Assembly: GCA_903951425.1 (NCBI GenBank)
Contig: CAJBBX010000110.1
Coordinates: forward strand, 47,636-111,635
Direction: 5' to 3'
DNA: 64,000 bases
Origin: an uncultured Chthonomonas sp.
GTDB lineage: Bacteria; Armatimonadota; Chthonomonadetes; Chthonomonadales; CAJBBX01
Shown piece by piece: positions 16,790 to 24,620 of this stretch; the stretch's first letter is position 1, and each line of letters begins with the position of its first letter. The position numbers were made by a program, and so were the translations under genes. The notes below the pieces were generated by a model. The model ran no database searches. It saw only the letters and a list, made by a program, of their open reading frames with translations, and had not been told where the DNA came from.

Positions 16790-18807
16790 GCAGCCCTCCG
16801 GAGCCGTCTTCGTCCGAGCCCGTGTCGGCGTTCGGTGTCTACTCGCGGCAGGGCCTGACGCCGGGCCGGGCGGCCGCGGCCATGCTCGTGGCGCTGGCGG
16901 TGATCCTGCTCACGGCCGTGGTGACCCGGTACACCGAGATGGTCACTGGCAGGTACATCACCCAGGGCGTCCCGCCGGTTCCTGCGTTCGCCGCCATCCT
17001 GCTGCTGCTGGCCCTCCGCGTCTCCCTGCGCGTCGTGGCGCCCCGGATTGCGCCGACCCGCGAGCAGATGCTCCTTGTCTACGTGATGGTCGGCATCGGC
17101 GTCATCCTCAGCGGCGCCTACCAACTCCGTGCCTTCCTGCCGCACCTGGTCTCCATGCAGTACCAGGGCAAGACCAACCCGGCCATGGCGGAGCATGCCA
17201 AGGCGCTTCCCGAGTGGTTCGCGCCGCGCGACCCGAAGGCGATCGAGGACTACTACAACGGTGCGCCGGACCATGCCGTGCCCTGGAGCGAGTGGGCGCG
17301 GCCCATCGTCGTCTGGAGCTTCTTCCTCACTGCCGTGGCCGCGGCCGCCTTCTGCCTGGTGCTGTTGGTCCAGCGGCGGTGGATCCGCGAGGAGCGCCTC
17401 ACCTTCCCGCTGTTGAACATAGCGCTGGCTATGTCGGCCGACGACTGGTCGCCCTACGGCCCCCGGGCGGTACGGCGCGGGCTCTTCGTCCTGGGCTTCG
17501 CTGTGGCGGCCCTCTTCAACGGCTCCAATATCTTGCACGTGCTGGCTCCGTCCGTCCCGGCGCCGGGCTTCTACCTCCTGTTCTCTCAGTTCTTCGTGGA
17601 CCGCCCGTGGACCCCTCTGGGAGCGGTGGGCATCTACTACATGCTGGAGGCCATCGGCATCGGCTACTTCGTGCCGCTGGATGTCACCTTCTCGACGTGG
17701 TTCTTCTATCTTGCCAACCGCGTTTTCGCCGTGGCCGGCACCGCCGCAGGCTACGACAAGCCCGGCTTCCCCTACACACATGACCAGAGCGCCGGCGGCT
17801 ACCTGGCGGTGGGGCTCTTGCTGGTCTGGGGCCTGCGGAAGCATGTAGGGCCCAGCCTTGCGGCCCTGATTCGGCGGGGGCCGAAGACGGAGGACGAACG
17901 CGCCGAAGGTATCGCATGGGTCGGGCTCGGCATCTCAACGTTCCTCATCCTGGCCTTCAGCCATCTGGCCGGCTTCTCCCTGCTGATCGCCATACCGTAC
18001 TTCGCCATCATCGCCCTCTTCGTACTCGTCTACGCCCGCATCCGCGCCGAGACCGGTGTGCCCTTCGGCTTCATCTATCCCTTCACGCTGCCCAAGGAGA
18101 TGATCATCAACGCCCTGGGCGCCGAGCGGACGCTGAGCCTGGCGGGCCACCGCTCATTCGTCCTCTTCTCCAGCTTCGCGTGGATGGGCAGGCACCACCA
18201 GGTGATGGAGCAGGCGGCCTACCAGATGGACGGGGTGAAGCTGACGCACGAGGCCGGCATCCGGCGCGCCATCTTCGTGACGGCTGTGGCGGTGGCGTTC
18301 ATCGTCGGCCTGGGCGCCGCCTTCTGGGTCCACCTGAGCGCGTACTACGACGTGGGCTCGAACATGGCCGGCGGAGGCGGAGGCGGAGGCGAGTGGCGCG
18401 CCGTGGTGGCGGCGCAGGAGTACCAGCAGATGGCCGGCCGTATGACCGCCGCCCCACCGCGCGACGTGCCGCGGCTCCAGGCGCTCGGGGGAGGCTTCAT
18501 TTTCACCAGCGCACTCTACTGGCTCCGGTTGCGGTGGCTGAACTCGCCTTTCCACCCGCTGGGCTTCATCCTGGCCACCGCTTACGGTGAGTCGGGCAAT
18601 CCTATGTGGTTCCCGCTGCTTGTGGCCTGGTTCGTCAAGGCCAGCCTTCTCCGCATCGGCGGCCTCACCTTCTATCGCCGCGGCATGCCGTTCTTCCTCG
18701 GCCTGGCCATGGGCCACTTCTTTATGGCGGGGGTCTTCTGGCCGGTGCTGAGCCTGTTCCTCGCGCCTGAAGCCAGCCGGGCCTATCCCCTCTACTTCGG
18801 AGGTTAG
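16786..18807 (+). CDS. Large polytopic membrane protein, DUF6785/DUF6784-like
   Basis: 673 residues from a GTG that overlaps the kinase stop codon; the upstream open frame is shadow of that kinase. Roughly a dozen hydrophobic segments can be counted, for example AAAMLVALAVILLTAVV, PAFAAILLLLALRVSL, MLLVYVMVGIGVILSG, VVWSFFLTAVAAAAFCLVLL, STFLILAFSHLAGFSLLIAI and AIFVTAVAVAFIVGLG. A Gly-run (AGGGGGGGEW) lies in a late loop. The overall layout resembles the uncharacterised DUF6785/DUF6784 family of Planctomycetota-type bacteria, which I judge from pattern only. A transporter role for the cluster B substrate is the obvious inference, and no other permease is present in the cluster. Confidence 0.7.
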   Translation: MSSPPEPSSSEPVSAFGVYSRQGLTPGRAAAAMLVALAVILLTAVVTRYTEMVTGRYITQGVPPVPAFAAILLLLALRVSLRVVAPRIAPTREQMLLVYVMVGIGVILSGAYQLRAFLPHLVSMQYQGKTNPAMAEHAKALPEWFAPRDPKAIEDYYNGAPDHAVPWSEWARPIVVWSFFLTAVAAAAFCLVLLVQRRWIREERLTFPLLNIALAMSADDWSPYGPRAVRRGLFVLGFAVAALFNGSNILHVLAPSVPAPGFYLLFSQFFVDRPWTPLGAVGIYYMLEAIGIGYFVPLDVTFSTWFFYLANRVFAVAGTAAGYDKPGFPYTHDQSAGGYLAVGLLLVWGLRKHVGPSLAALIRRGPKTEDERAEGIAWVGLGISTFLILAFSHLAGFSLLIAIPYFAIIALFVLVYARIRAETGVPFGFIYPFTLPKEMIINALGAERTLSLAGHRSFVLFSSFAWMGRHHQVMEQAAYQMDGVKLTHEAGIRRAIFVTAVAVAFIVGLGAAFWVHLSAYYDVGSNMAGGGGGGGEWRAVVAAQEYQQMAGRMTAAPPRDVPRLQALGGGFIFTSALYWLRLRWLNSPFHPLGFILATAYGESGNPMWFPLLVAWFVKASLLRIGGLTFYRRGMPFFLGLAMGHFFMAGVFWPVLSLFLAPEASRAYPLYFGG

Positions 18808-18809
18808 CG

Positions 18810-19823
18810 ATGTCACTCAGGATCTGCGACTGGAAGTACGGCAAGCGGTGGGTCTACTCCGTGACCTACGACGAGGCGTTGGAGGAGCTGCACCGGTTCG
18901 CCGTGCCGCACCACGAGGAGCTAGGCATCCCCGGCCACGTGGAGGCCGTCGCCGGGCACATCGGCAAGGTGAGGCAGCTGGGATCCTCCAGCTACAACGG
19001 CTACCACCATATGGGCCCCGACGGGCTCAGAGACCTGATCGCCCGCGGCTGGGGGGTCGGCAACCACACATGGGACCACGAACTGGTCCGGCCGGACACG
19101 GTTGGCCGGGACATCGGCGAGGCCAAGAAGGTGCTTGAGGATGCGTGCGGAGCCCCGGTTCCGCTCTACTGCGCCTCCGGCGACAACTCAAACATGTCGG
19201 ACCATGTCCTCGCCGCCTGCCGCGAGTACGGGTACCTGGGCGCCATGAGCATCACGGACGCGCTGAACCTGCCCGGCGACGAGCTCTTCTGGCTGAACCG
19301 TACCGCCCTGCATGAGCAGTACTACGCGCCCTTCTTCAGCGATTATGACCCCTACCGCAACATCCGCTACGCCCAGGAGCGCGGCGGCTGGATCATCGAC
19401 TATTGCCACTGCCCGCTGGAGCAGGCCGTACACCCGAACAAGGACTGCTCGGAGGCCCACCTCAGGCTCCGGTTCGAGACGGTGCTTTCGGAGGGGGGTG
19501 ACGCCGTCTGGTGCGCCAACCCGAACGAGGTCGCCTACTACCACGCGACCCGGCGGCATACGCGCGTGGAGACGATCCGCGAGACCGACTTGGAGAGGGT
19601 CTACGCGCTGCGGTTCGACGGCATGCCCGAGGCGGCCGCCTGCCGCGCCCTGACGCTGGAGGTAGACACGCCGGCCGCCTGGTGCCGCGAGGCCGCGGTC
19701 TGGGTGGACGGGGTGCGGCAGAACGCCGAGCTGGTTCTCCCGCGCCTGCTGCGGATCACCGTCGACGCGGCCGACGGCATGCAGATCGCGGTTCAGGCCC
19801 ACGCCAAGGAGCATGCGAAATGA
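18810..19823 (+). CDS. Polysaccharide-deacetylase (NodB/CE4-like) family protein
   Basis: 337 residues. A NodB-like core is visible: VYSVTYDEALEEL supplies the catalytic/metal Asp region, and GNHTWDHE is the H-x-x-x-H zinc motif. VPLYCASGDN and YGYLGAMSITDA follow the family order. A C-terminal extension of about 80 residues forms a beta-rich module (LEVDTPAAWCREAAVWVDG). There is no signal peptide, so it acts in the cytoplasm, more like small-molecule deacetylases or cyclic-amide hydrolases than cell-wall enzymes. GGAGG precedes the ATG, 2 bp after the membrane-protein stop, and its stop overlaps the next start by ATGA. Confidence 0.78.
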   Translation: MSLRICDWKYGKRWVYSVTYDEALEELHRFAVPHHEELGIPGHVEAVAGHIGKVRQLGSSSYNGYHHMGPDGLRDLIARGWGVGNHTWDHELVRPDTVGRDIGEAKKVLEDACGAPVPLYCASGDNSNMSDHVLAACREYGYLGAMSITDALNLPGDELFWLNRTALHEQYYAPFFSDYDPYRNIRYAQERGGWIIDYCHCPLEQAVHPNKDCSEAHLRLRFETVLSEGGDAVWCANPNEVAYYHATRRHTRVETIRETDLERVYALRFDGMPEAAACRALTLEVDTPAAWCREAAVWVDGVRQNAELVLPRLLRITVDAADGMQIAVQAHAKEHAK

Positions 19824-20743
19824 AGATCGGGATCGTCGATCTGGACACGTCGCACCCGCAGAACTGGATACCGATCGAGCTGGAGCTGGGGCACGAGGTG
19901 GTAGGCGTCTGGGACGGCGGCTCGGTGCATCCCGGCAGCTACGTGGCCCAGTTCGCCCGCGAGAAGGGCATCGGACGCGTCTACGACTCGCTGGAGGCGC
20001 TCGCCCGCGACGTGGATGCCGCGATCATCCACGGTTGCGACTGGGACACCCACCTTGCGAAGGCGAGGCCGTTCGTCGAGGCAGGCAAGGCCGTCCTTCT
20101 GGACAAGCCCATGGCCGGATGCGTGCGCGACATCCGCCAGTTGCAGGCATGGGTGGACGGCGGAGCTCGGATCACAGGCGGCTCGTCGCTCCGGTTCTGC
20201 GTCGAGGCCCGAGGGTGGCTGGCGCAGCCGCTGGAGGAGCGCGGCACGCCGCACACCGCGCTCTGCGGTTGCGCGGTGGACGAGTTCAACTACGGCATCC
20301 ACGCCTACGCCCTGCTGAGCGGCATCCTCGGACCCGGCGCCTGCTCGGTCCGACACCTTGGGGGCAGCCTCCAGCGGCGGGCGCTGGTCTCATGGGAGGA
20401 CGGGAGGACGGGCATCGTCGTCATGGGTGCGGCGGCCGCCTACCACCCGTTCCACGCCACCGTGGTCACCGACCGGAGCGTCTCCCACTTCCAGCCGGAC
20501 GCGGGCAAGCTCTACAGGGCGCTGCTGGAGACGGTCCTGCCCTACCTGGCGGGTTCGGCGCCGCCGCCCATGCCCTTCGGCGCCCTGATCGAGCCGGAAC
20601 TGGCCGCCATCGCCGCCATGCAGTCATGGACCGAAGGTGGGCGCGAGGTACGGCTCGACGCGCTTGGCGAGGGCGGCTACGACGGCGCCGCGTTCGCCCA
20701 TGGCTATCGCCTCATGAGGTACCCCGAGGGCGCTTCGGCATGA
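19820..20743 (+). CDS. Gfo/Idh/MocA-like oxidoreductase with degenerate Rossmann glycine motif
   Basis: 307 residues. The start MKIGIVDLDTSHPQNW occupies the Rossmann first strand, but the GxGxxG loop is replaced by DLDTSH. The rest is family-like: AAIIHGCDWDTHLAKARPFVEAGKAVLLDKPMAG with DKP as the EKP variant, and VDEFNYGIHAYALLSGILGPG in the catalytic region. NAD(P) binding may therefore be changed or lost. The gene overlaps its neighbours by ATGA on both sides, inside the tight core of cluster B. Oxidation or isomerisation of a hydroxy-acid or sugar is a guess. Confidence 0.75.
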   Translation: MKIGIVDLDTSHPQNWIPIELELGHEVVGVWDGGSVHPGSYVAQFAREKGIGRVYDSLEALARDVDAAIIHGCDWDTHLAKARPFVEAGKAVLLDKPMAGCVRDIRQLQAWVDGGARITGGSSLRFCVEARGWLAQPLEERGTPHTALCGCAVDEFNYGIHAYALLSGILGPGACSVRHLGGSLQRRALVSWEDGRTGIVVMGAAAAYHPFHATVVTDRSVSHFQPDAGKLYRALLETVLPYLAGSAPPPMPFGALIEPELAAIAAMQSWTEGGREVRLDALGEGGYDGAAFAHGYRLMRYPEGASA

Positions 20744-22008
20744 ACGTGCGCGTCCTTGATGCCGATGTCTCGTTCCTGACCCAGCCGTTCGAGGTGCCCC
20801 TGCACATCAGTACAGGCGTCATCTCGGTCATCACCGAGGCCCGGGTCACGGTGCGCGTCAGCGTTGACGGCCGGCGATCCGAGGGTCAGGGCTCCATCTA
20901 CCTGAGCGACCTCTGGGCGTGGCCCGATCCCACCCGGTCGCACGAAGACCGCGATGCGGCCATGCGCCGCTTCTGCGAGCAGATTGCGCGCGGCCTGGAC
21001 GACCTGTGCGGGGGAGAGGCGGCGCACCCGCTGGAACTGGGCCTTCGGCTGGACCGGGGCGTCCACACGGCAAGCCTTGAGCCCGACCCGCCGGCCCTGG
21101 CACGCTCCAACTGTGCCTGCGCCTTCGACGCCGCCATTCACGATGCCGTGGGCCTGGCGCTTGGCGTATCCGCGTTCGACCTCTACTCGGAGCCCGCGCC
21201 CGCGCCGTCCGCCGACGGCCTGTTTCCCGGATGCGGCGCGATCCAGGCCGTCAGCAAGCTGATGCGCAGGCCCAATCCCTGCTCCGACGCATGGCTGGTG
21301 GTGAACCAGGATGCCGGCTTTGAGGAGGCGGTGCGGCCGTGGGTCCACCAGCGCGGCTACCGGTGCTTCAAGCTCAAGCTGCTGGCCCGCGACAACCGGT
21401 CCGATGCAGCGCACACCTCAGCGGTCTTCCGAGCCGTTAGCCAGATGGGGGCAAGGGCGCCCCGCCTCATGGCGGACACGAACTGCGCCAACCCCGATGC
21501 CGCATCCGTGCTCGACTACCTTGAGCGGCTTCGAGCCCTGGACCCACTGGCGTTCCGGGCGCTGGAGTACCTGGAGCAGCCCACGCCGCGGGACATCGTC
21601 GCCTCACCCAACGACTGGCGCCCGGTCACGCGCCTGAAGCCGATCTTCCTGGACGAAGGCCTGACCGACCTCACCCTCATGGAAGCCGCCATGGACCAGG
21701 GCTGGAGCGGCTTCGCCCTGAAGACCTGCAAGGGCCATAGCTTCTCGCTTGTGGCGGCCGCATGGGCCCGCCAGCGACATATGGGGCTGACCCTGCAAGA
21801 CCTGACCAACCCGGGGCTCTCGGCGATCCACGGACTGCTGTTCGCCGGCCATGTGGCCACGCTGAACGGCGTGGAACTCAACTCACCGCAGTTCACCCCC
21901 GCCGCAAACCGAGAGTGGCTGCCCCGCCTGGGAAGCCTCTTCGCGCCCACCGACGGCAGGCACCGGCTTCCCGGGCCCATACCGCCGGGACTGGGCTCCA
22001 TGCTCTGA
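20740..22008 (+). CDS. Enolase-superfamily enzyme (mandelate racemase/muconate cycloisomerase-like)
   Basis: 422 residues. The capping domain is followed by a barrel carrying CFKLKLLARD (a KxK acid/base motif), LMADTNCANPD, LEYLEQPTPRD and IFLDEGLTDL as the three acidic metal ligands, and FALKTCKGHS as the last-strand lysine region. This is the muconate-lactonising/racemase subgroup pattern, so the reaction would begin with abstraction of a proton next to a carboxylate: racemisation, epimerisation or dehydration. Together with the NodB-like and isochorismatase-like hydrolases this resembles pathways that racemise N-acyl amino acids before hydrolysis (inference). Start overlaps the previous stop by 4 bp. 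Confidence 0.8.
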   Translation: MNVRVLDADVSFLTQPFEVPLHISTGVISVITEARVTVRVSVDGRRSEGQGSIYLSDLWAWPDPTRSHEDRDAAMRRFCEQIARGLDDLCGGEAAHPLELGLRLDRGVHTASLEPDPPALARSNCACAFDAAIHDAVGLALGVSAFDLYSEPAPAPSADGLFPGCGAIQAVSKLMRRPNPCSDAWLVVNQDAGFEEAVRPWVHQRGYRCFKLKLLARDNRSDAAHTSAVFRAVSQMGARAPRLMADTNCANPDAASVLDYLERLRALDPLAFRALEYLEQPTPRDIVASPNDWRPVTRLKPIFLDEGLTDLTLMEAAMDQGWSGFALKTCKGHSFSLVAAAWARQRHMGLTLQDLTNPGLSAIHGLLFAGHVATLNGVELNSPQFTPAANREWLPRLGSLFAPTDGRHRLPGPIPPGLGSML

Positions 22009-22068
22009 GCCCTCGGGCAATCCCATTCAACCGGGCGCAGAGCGGCGCCCAGATGAACGGAGCGTCAG

Positions 22069-23385
22069 ATGTCCACAACACAAATCAATCCAGACCATTC
22101 GCCCCTGGAGAGCCTCGTCTGCAGCCGAGAGCCAGAGACCCGTAGCCGAACACTGATGGAGCGTGCGGGTCGCCATCTGGGCTTGAGCGACGCCACCATC
22201 GCCGAACTGGTGAGCCCGCAGGAGGTCCGGGCGTTCCGCATCCCCTGCAAGATCCTGGGCAAGGTCATCGTGCTGTGGGGCGTTCTCGCGCTGCACAACA
22301 ACGCACGAGGGCCCTTCAAGGGCGGTATTCGCCTCGCGGCCGATGTGTCGCTCTGGGAGACCGTCGAACTCGCCAGGCTGATGACGCTGAAGACGGCAGC
22401 AGTGGATATCGAGTTCGGCGGCGGGAAGACCGGCCTCCGGGTGGACATGGCCGAGATGTACCGGGTCTTCGGCCGCACGCCCATTGACCGGGAGTTCGAG
22501 AAGATCATCAGCCTCGATGCCGTGGAGTACTACGCCAAGGCCGTGGGTAGCCTCTTCGCCGAGCACCACTACGTGCCTGCGCCCGATATGGGCACCGGTC
22601 CCGATGAGATGGCCTTCATCTACAACGAGACGCAGGACTCGGCATCGGTCACCGGCAAGCCCGAGGGCACGCCGGGCTGGCAACCGGGACGGCGCGAGGC
22701 GACCGGCTACGGAGTGAGCTACGTGACGCTCCGGCTCCTGGAGGATCGCCTGAACGTGCCGGCCAAGCAGGCGTCCGTCGCCATCCAGGGCTTCGGCAAC
22801 GTAGGGAGCTACGCCGCGCGGTACCTGGCCGACGCCGGCGTTCGGGTGGTCGGCGTGACCGATTCGTATGGCGGAACGTGCAGGACCGCGGGGCTGGACA
22901 TACCCGCGCTGGTGGCGCACGTCGGGCGTGAGGGCACGGTTCGGGGCTTCGCCGGAGGCGATCCACTCCAGAGTGACCGCATCTTCGCGCTGGACGTGGA
23001 CGTGCTGATCCCTGCGGCCACGGGGCACGTCATCACAGATGCGAACGCCGGCGATATCCGCGCCAGGGCCGTGGTGGAGGGAGCCAACATGCCCACAACC
23101 ATGGAGGCCATGGATATCCTTACCCGCCGGGGTATCGTCGTGATGCCCGACATCGTGGCCAACTCAGGCGGCGTCATCGCCTCTATGGAGGAGTACGCGC
23201 GGTCCCTGAGCGCGGCCAAGATGCCGCAGGAACGGATGTTCCAGACGATCCGCGACCTGCTCTCTACCGCAATGGACGTCACGTCCGCCAGGAGCGACGA
23301 ACTGAAGGTCACCTTGACGGAGGCGGCTGTGGGCATCGCCATTGAGCGCGTGTATGACGCCATGCGCGGACGCAGGATGATCTAG
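22069..23385 (+). CDS. Glu/Leu/Phe/Val dehydrogenase (glutamate dehydrogenase type)
   Basis: 438 residues, the normal length for hexameric GDH. It contains PFKGGIRLAADVSLWETVELARLMTLKTAA then EFGGGKTG (substrate-binding and catalytic Lys region), VPAPDMGTGPDEMAFI (catalytic Asp), and the NAD(P) motif VAIQGFGNVGSYAARYL. RALVVEGANMPTT-type and MPDIVANSGGVIASMEE segments complete the fold. It interconverts glutamate and 2-oxoglutarate plus ammonia. A 60 bp gap separates it from the enolase-like gene, and GGAG lies before the ATG. Inside cluster B it would recapture ammonia released by the hydrolases or recycle glutamate for the aminotransferase. Confidence 0.92.
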   Translation: MSTTQINPDHSPLESLVCSREPETRSRTLMERAGRHLGLSDATIAELVSPQEVRAFRIPCKILGKVIVLWGVLALHNNARGPFKGGIRLAADVSLWETVELARLMTLKTAAVDIEFGGGKTGLRVDMAEMYRVFGRTPIDREFEKIISLDAVEYYAKAVGSLFAEHHYVPAPDMGTGPDEMAFIYNETQDSASVTGKPEGTPGWQPGRREATGYGVSYVTLRLLEDRLNVPAKQASVAIQGFGNVGSYAARYLADAGVRVVGVTDSYGGTCRTAGLDIPALVAHVGREGTVRGFAGGDPLQSDRIFALDVDVLIPAATGHVITDANAGDIRARAVVEGANMPTTMEAMDILTRRGIVVMPDIVANSGGVIASMEEYARSLSAAKMPQERMFQTIRDLLSTAMDVTSARSDELKVTLTEAAVGIAIERVYDAMRGRRMI

Positions 23386-23427
23386 TCGCGGCCGCCGCCA
23401 CTCACACAAGCACATCAAGGAGCGCAA

Positions 23428-24579
23428 ATGGGCAGGTTCATCCGGCTATCGTTCCCGGCAGAGGGCGTGGCGGCCGTTGCGGAGTTGCTGGAGCAGGCTG
23501 CCCCGCGGACCTCGGAGGCGGTTTGGCGGGCGCTGCCGGTGGCAGGCATGGCGCACCACGCGGTCTACTCGGGCAGCGAAGGCGTCTTGCTGCTGCCGGA
23601 TGTTCTGCGCGTCGACCCGGAGAACGCCACCAGCGATGTCGCCACCGGGGATGTGGCATTCACCTGGTTCGCCGCCGGATCGGCCTACGGGGTCGATGCC
23701 GACTTCGCCGAGATCTGCTGGTTTTACGCCGAGGATGCCCGCCCATCCATGCATGGCGGCGCCGCTCCCGTGAGCGTCTTCGCGCGGATCGCCGGCGACG
23801 CGGCCGGGTTTTACGCAGTCTGCCGGAGGATGCGCCGCGAAGGGATCAAGCCGCTGGCGGTGGAGCGCTGGCATGCCGATCACGCAGCCGCGGCGCAGGC
23901 AGTACACACGGTGGTGTGCCGCGATGCGCGCTTCTGCTCCGCCGGCCCCTCGGTTGCCCGTTCCGGCTCCGAACTGGTGGTGGCTTTCGTGCAGCACACG
24001 CCCCACCTCGGCGGCGGGCACGCCGACCCACGCGGCCTGCCGGCGCTTGTGCGGAGTTCGGATGAGGGACGCGCCTGGTCGCCGGAGCCGGAGCCACTCG
24101 GCGGCTACCGGTACTGGGGCGCCGAGCGTATCGAACTGGTCGGCGCCGAGGATGGGGCCCTCTCCGCGGCGATTTGGCTGCCCGTGTACGCCGCCGGCGG
24201 CGCCCAGCCGGGGCGGCGCACCTCGGATGGGCGCATCGTCCACCTCCGATCGACGGACGGCGGCAGGAGCTGGGTCGAAGCGCCGGAGGCCGGTCCCGCG
24301 CGCGGTGCGCTGCAGCTGCCCGGCGGCCGCACGTGGGCGGCCCATGTGGCGCAGGCGGCCATCCCGGCGGTCATCGGCAGGACCAGCCATCCCGACGCCG
24401 GCGGTGTTGAAGCCGCGGTGCGCGAGTTTGGATTGGCCGACATGGGCTCGCCCAGCGCGGCGCTGCTCGGCGATGGGCGGGTCCTCTGCGTCTACGATGG
24501 GGTTGACGGCGGGCCCGGTTGGACTGCGGGAGCAGGAGTGCGCGGCATTCACGGAACGCTGGTTACGCCCACGGCGTAG
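23428..24579 (+). CDS. DUF3830 domain fused to a BNR/sialidase-like repeat domain
   Basis: 383 residues. Residues 1 to about 150 resemble DUF3830, a cyclophilin-like fold (FIRLSFPAEGVAAVAELLEQAAPRTSEAVW, ALPVAGMAHHAVYSG). The remainder reads as a beta-propeller fragment with Asp-box motifs SSDEGRAWS and STDGGRSWVE and the SPSAALLGDGRVLCVYD strand seen in exo-sialidase-like proteins. I see no signal peptide, so both parts should be cytosolic. The combination is unusual and may be a sensor or a binding protein rather than a sialidase. AAGGAG precedes the ATG. It sits between GDH and the FG-GAP gene of cluster B. Confidence 0.65.
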   Translation: MGRFIRLSFPAEGVAAVAELLEQAAPRTSEAVWRALPVAGMAHHAVYSGSEGVLLLPDVLRVDPENATSDVATGDVAFTWFAAGSAYGVDADFAEICWFYAEDARPSMHGGAAPVSVFARIAGDAAGFYAVCRRMRREGIKPLAVERWHADHAAAAQAVHTVVCRDARFCSAGPSVARSGSELVVAFVQHTPHLGGGHADPRGLPALVRSSDEGRAWSPEPEPLGGYRYWGAERIELVGAEDGALSAAIWLPVYAAGGAQPGRRTSDGRIVHLRSTDGGRSWVEAPEAGPARGALQLPGGRTWAAHVAQAAIPAVIGRTSHPDAGGVEAAVREFGLADMGSPSAALLGDGRVLCVYDGVDGGPGWTAGAGVRGIHGTLVTPTA

Positions 24580-24620
24580 GCGGAGCGACGGGACAAGGGA
24601 CGGCCGAGGAGGCCACAGAC

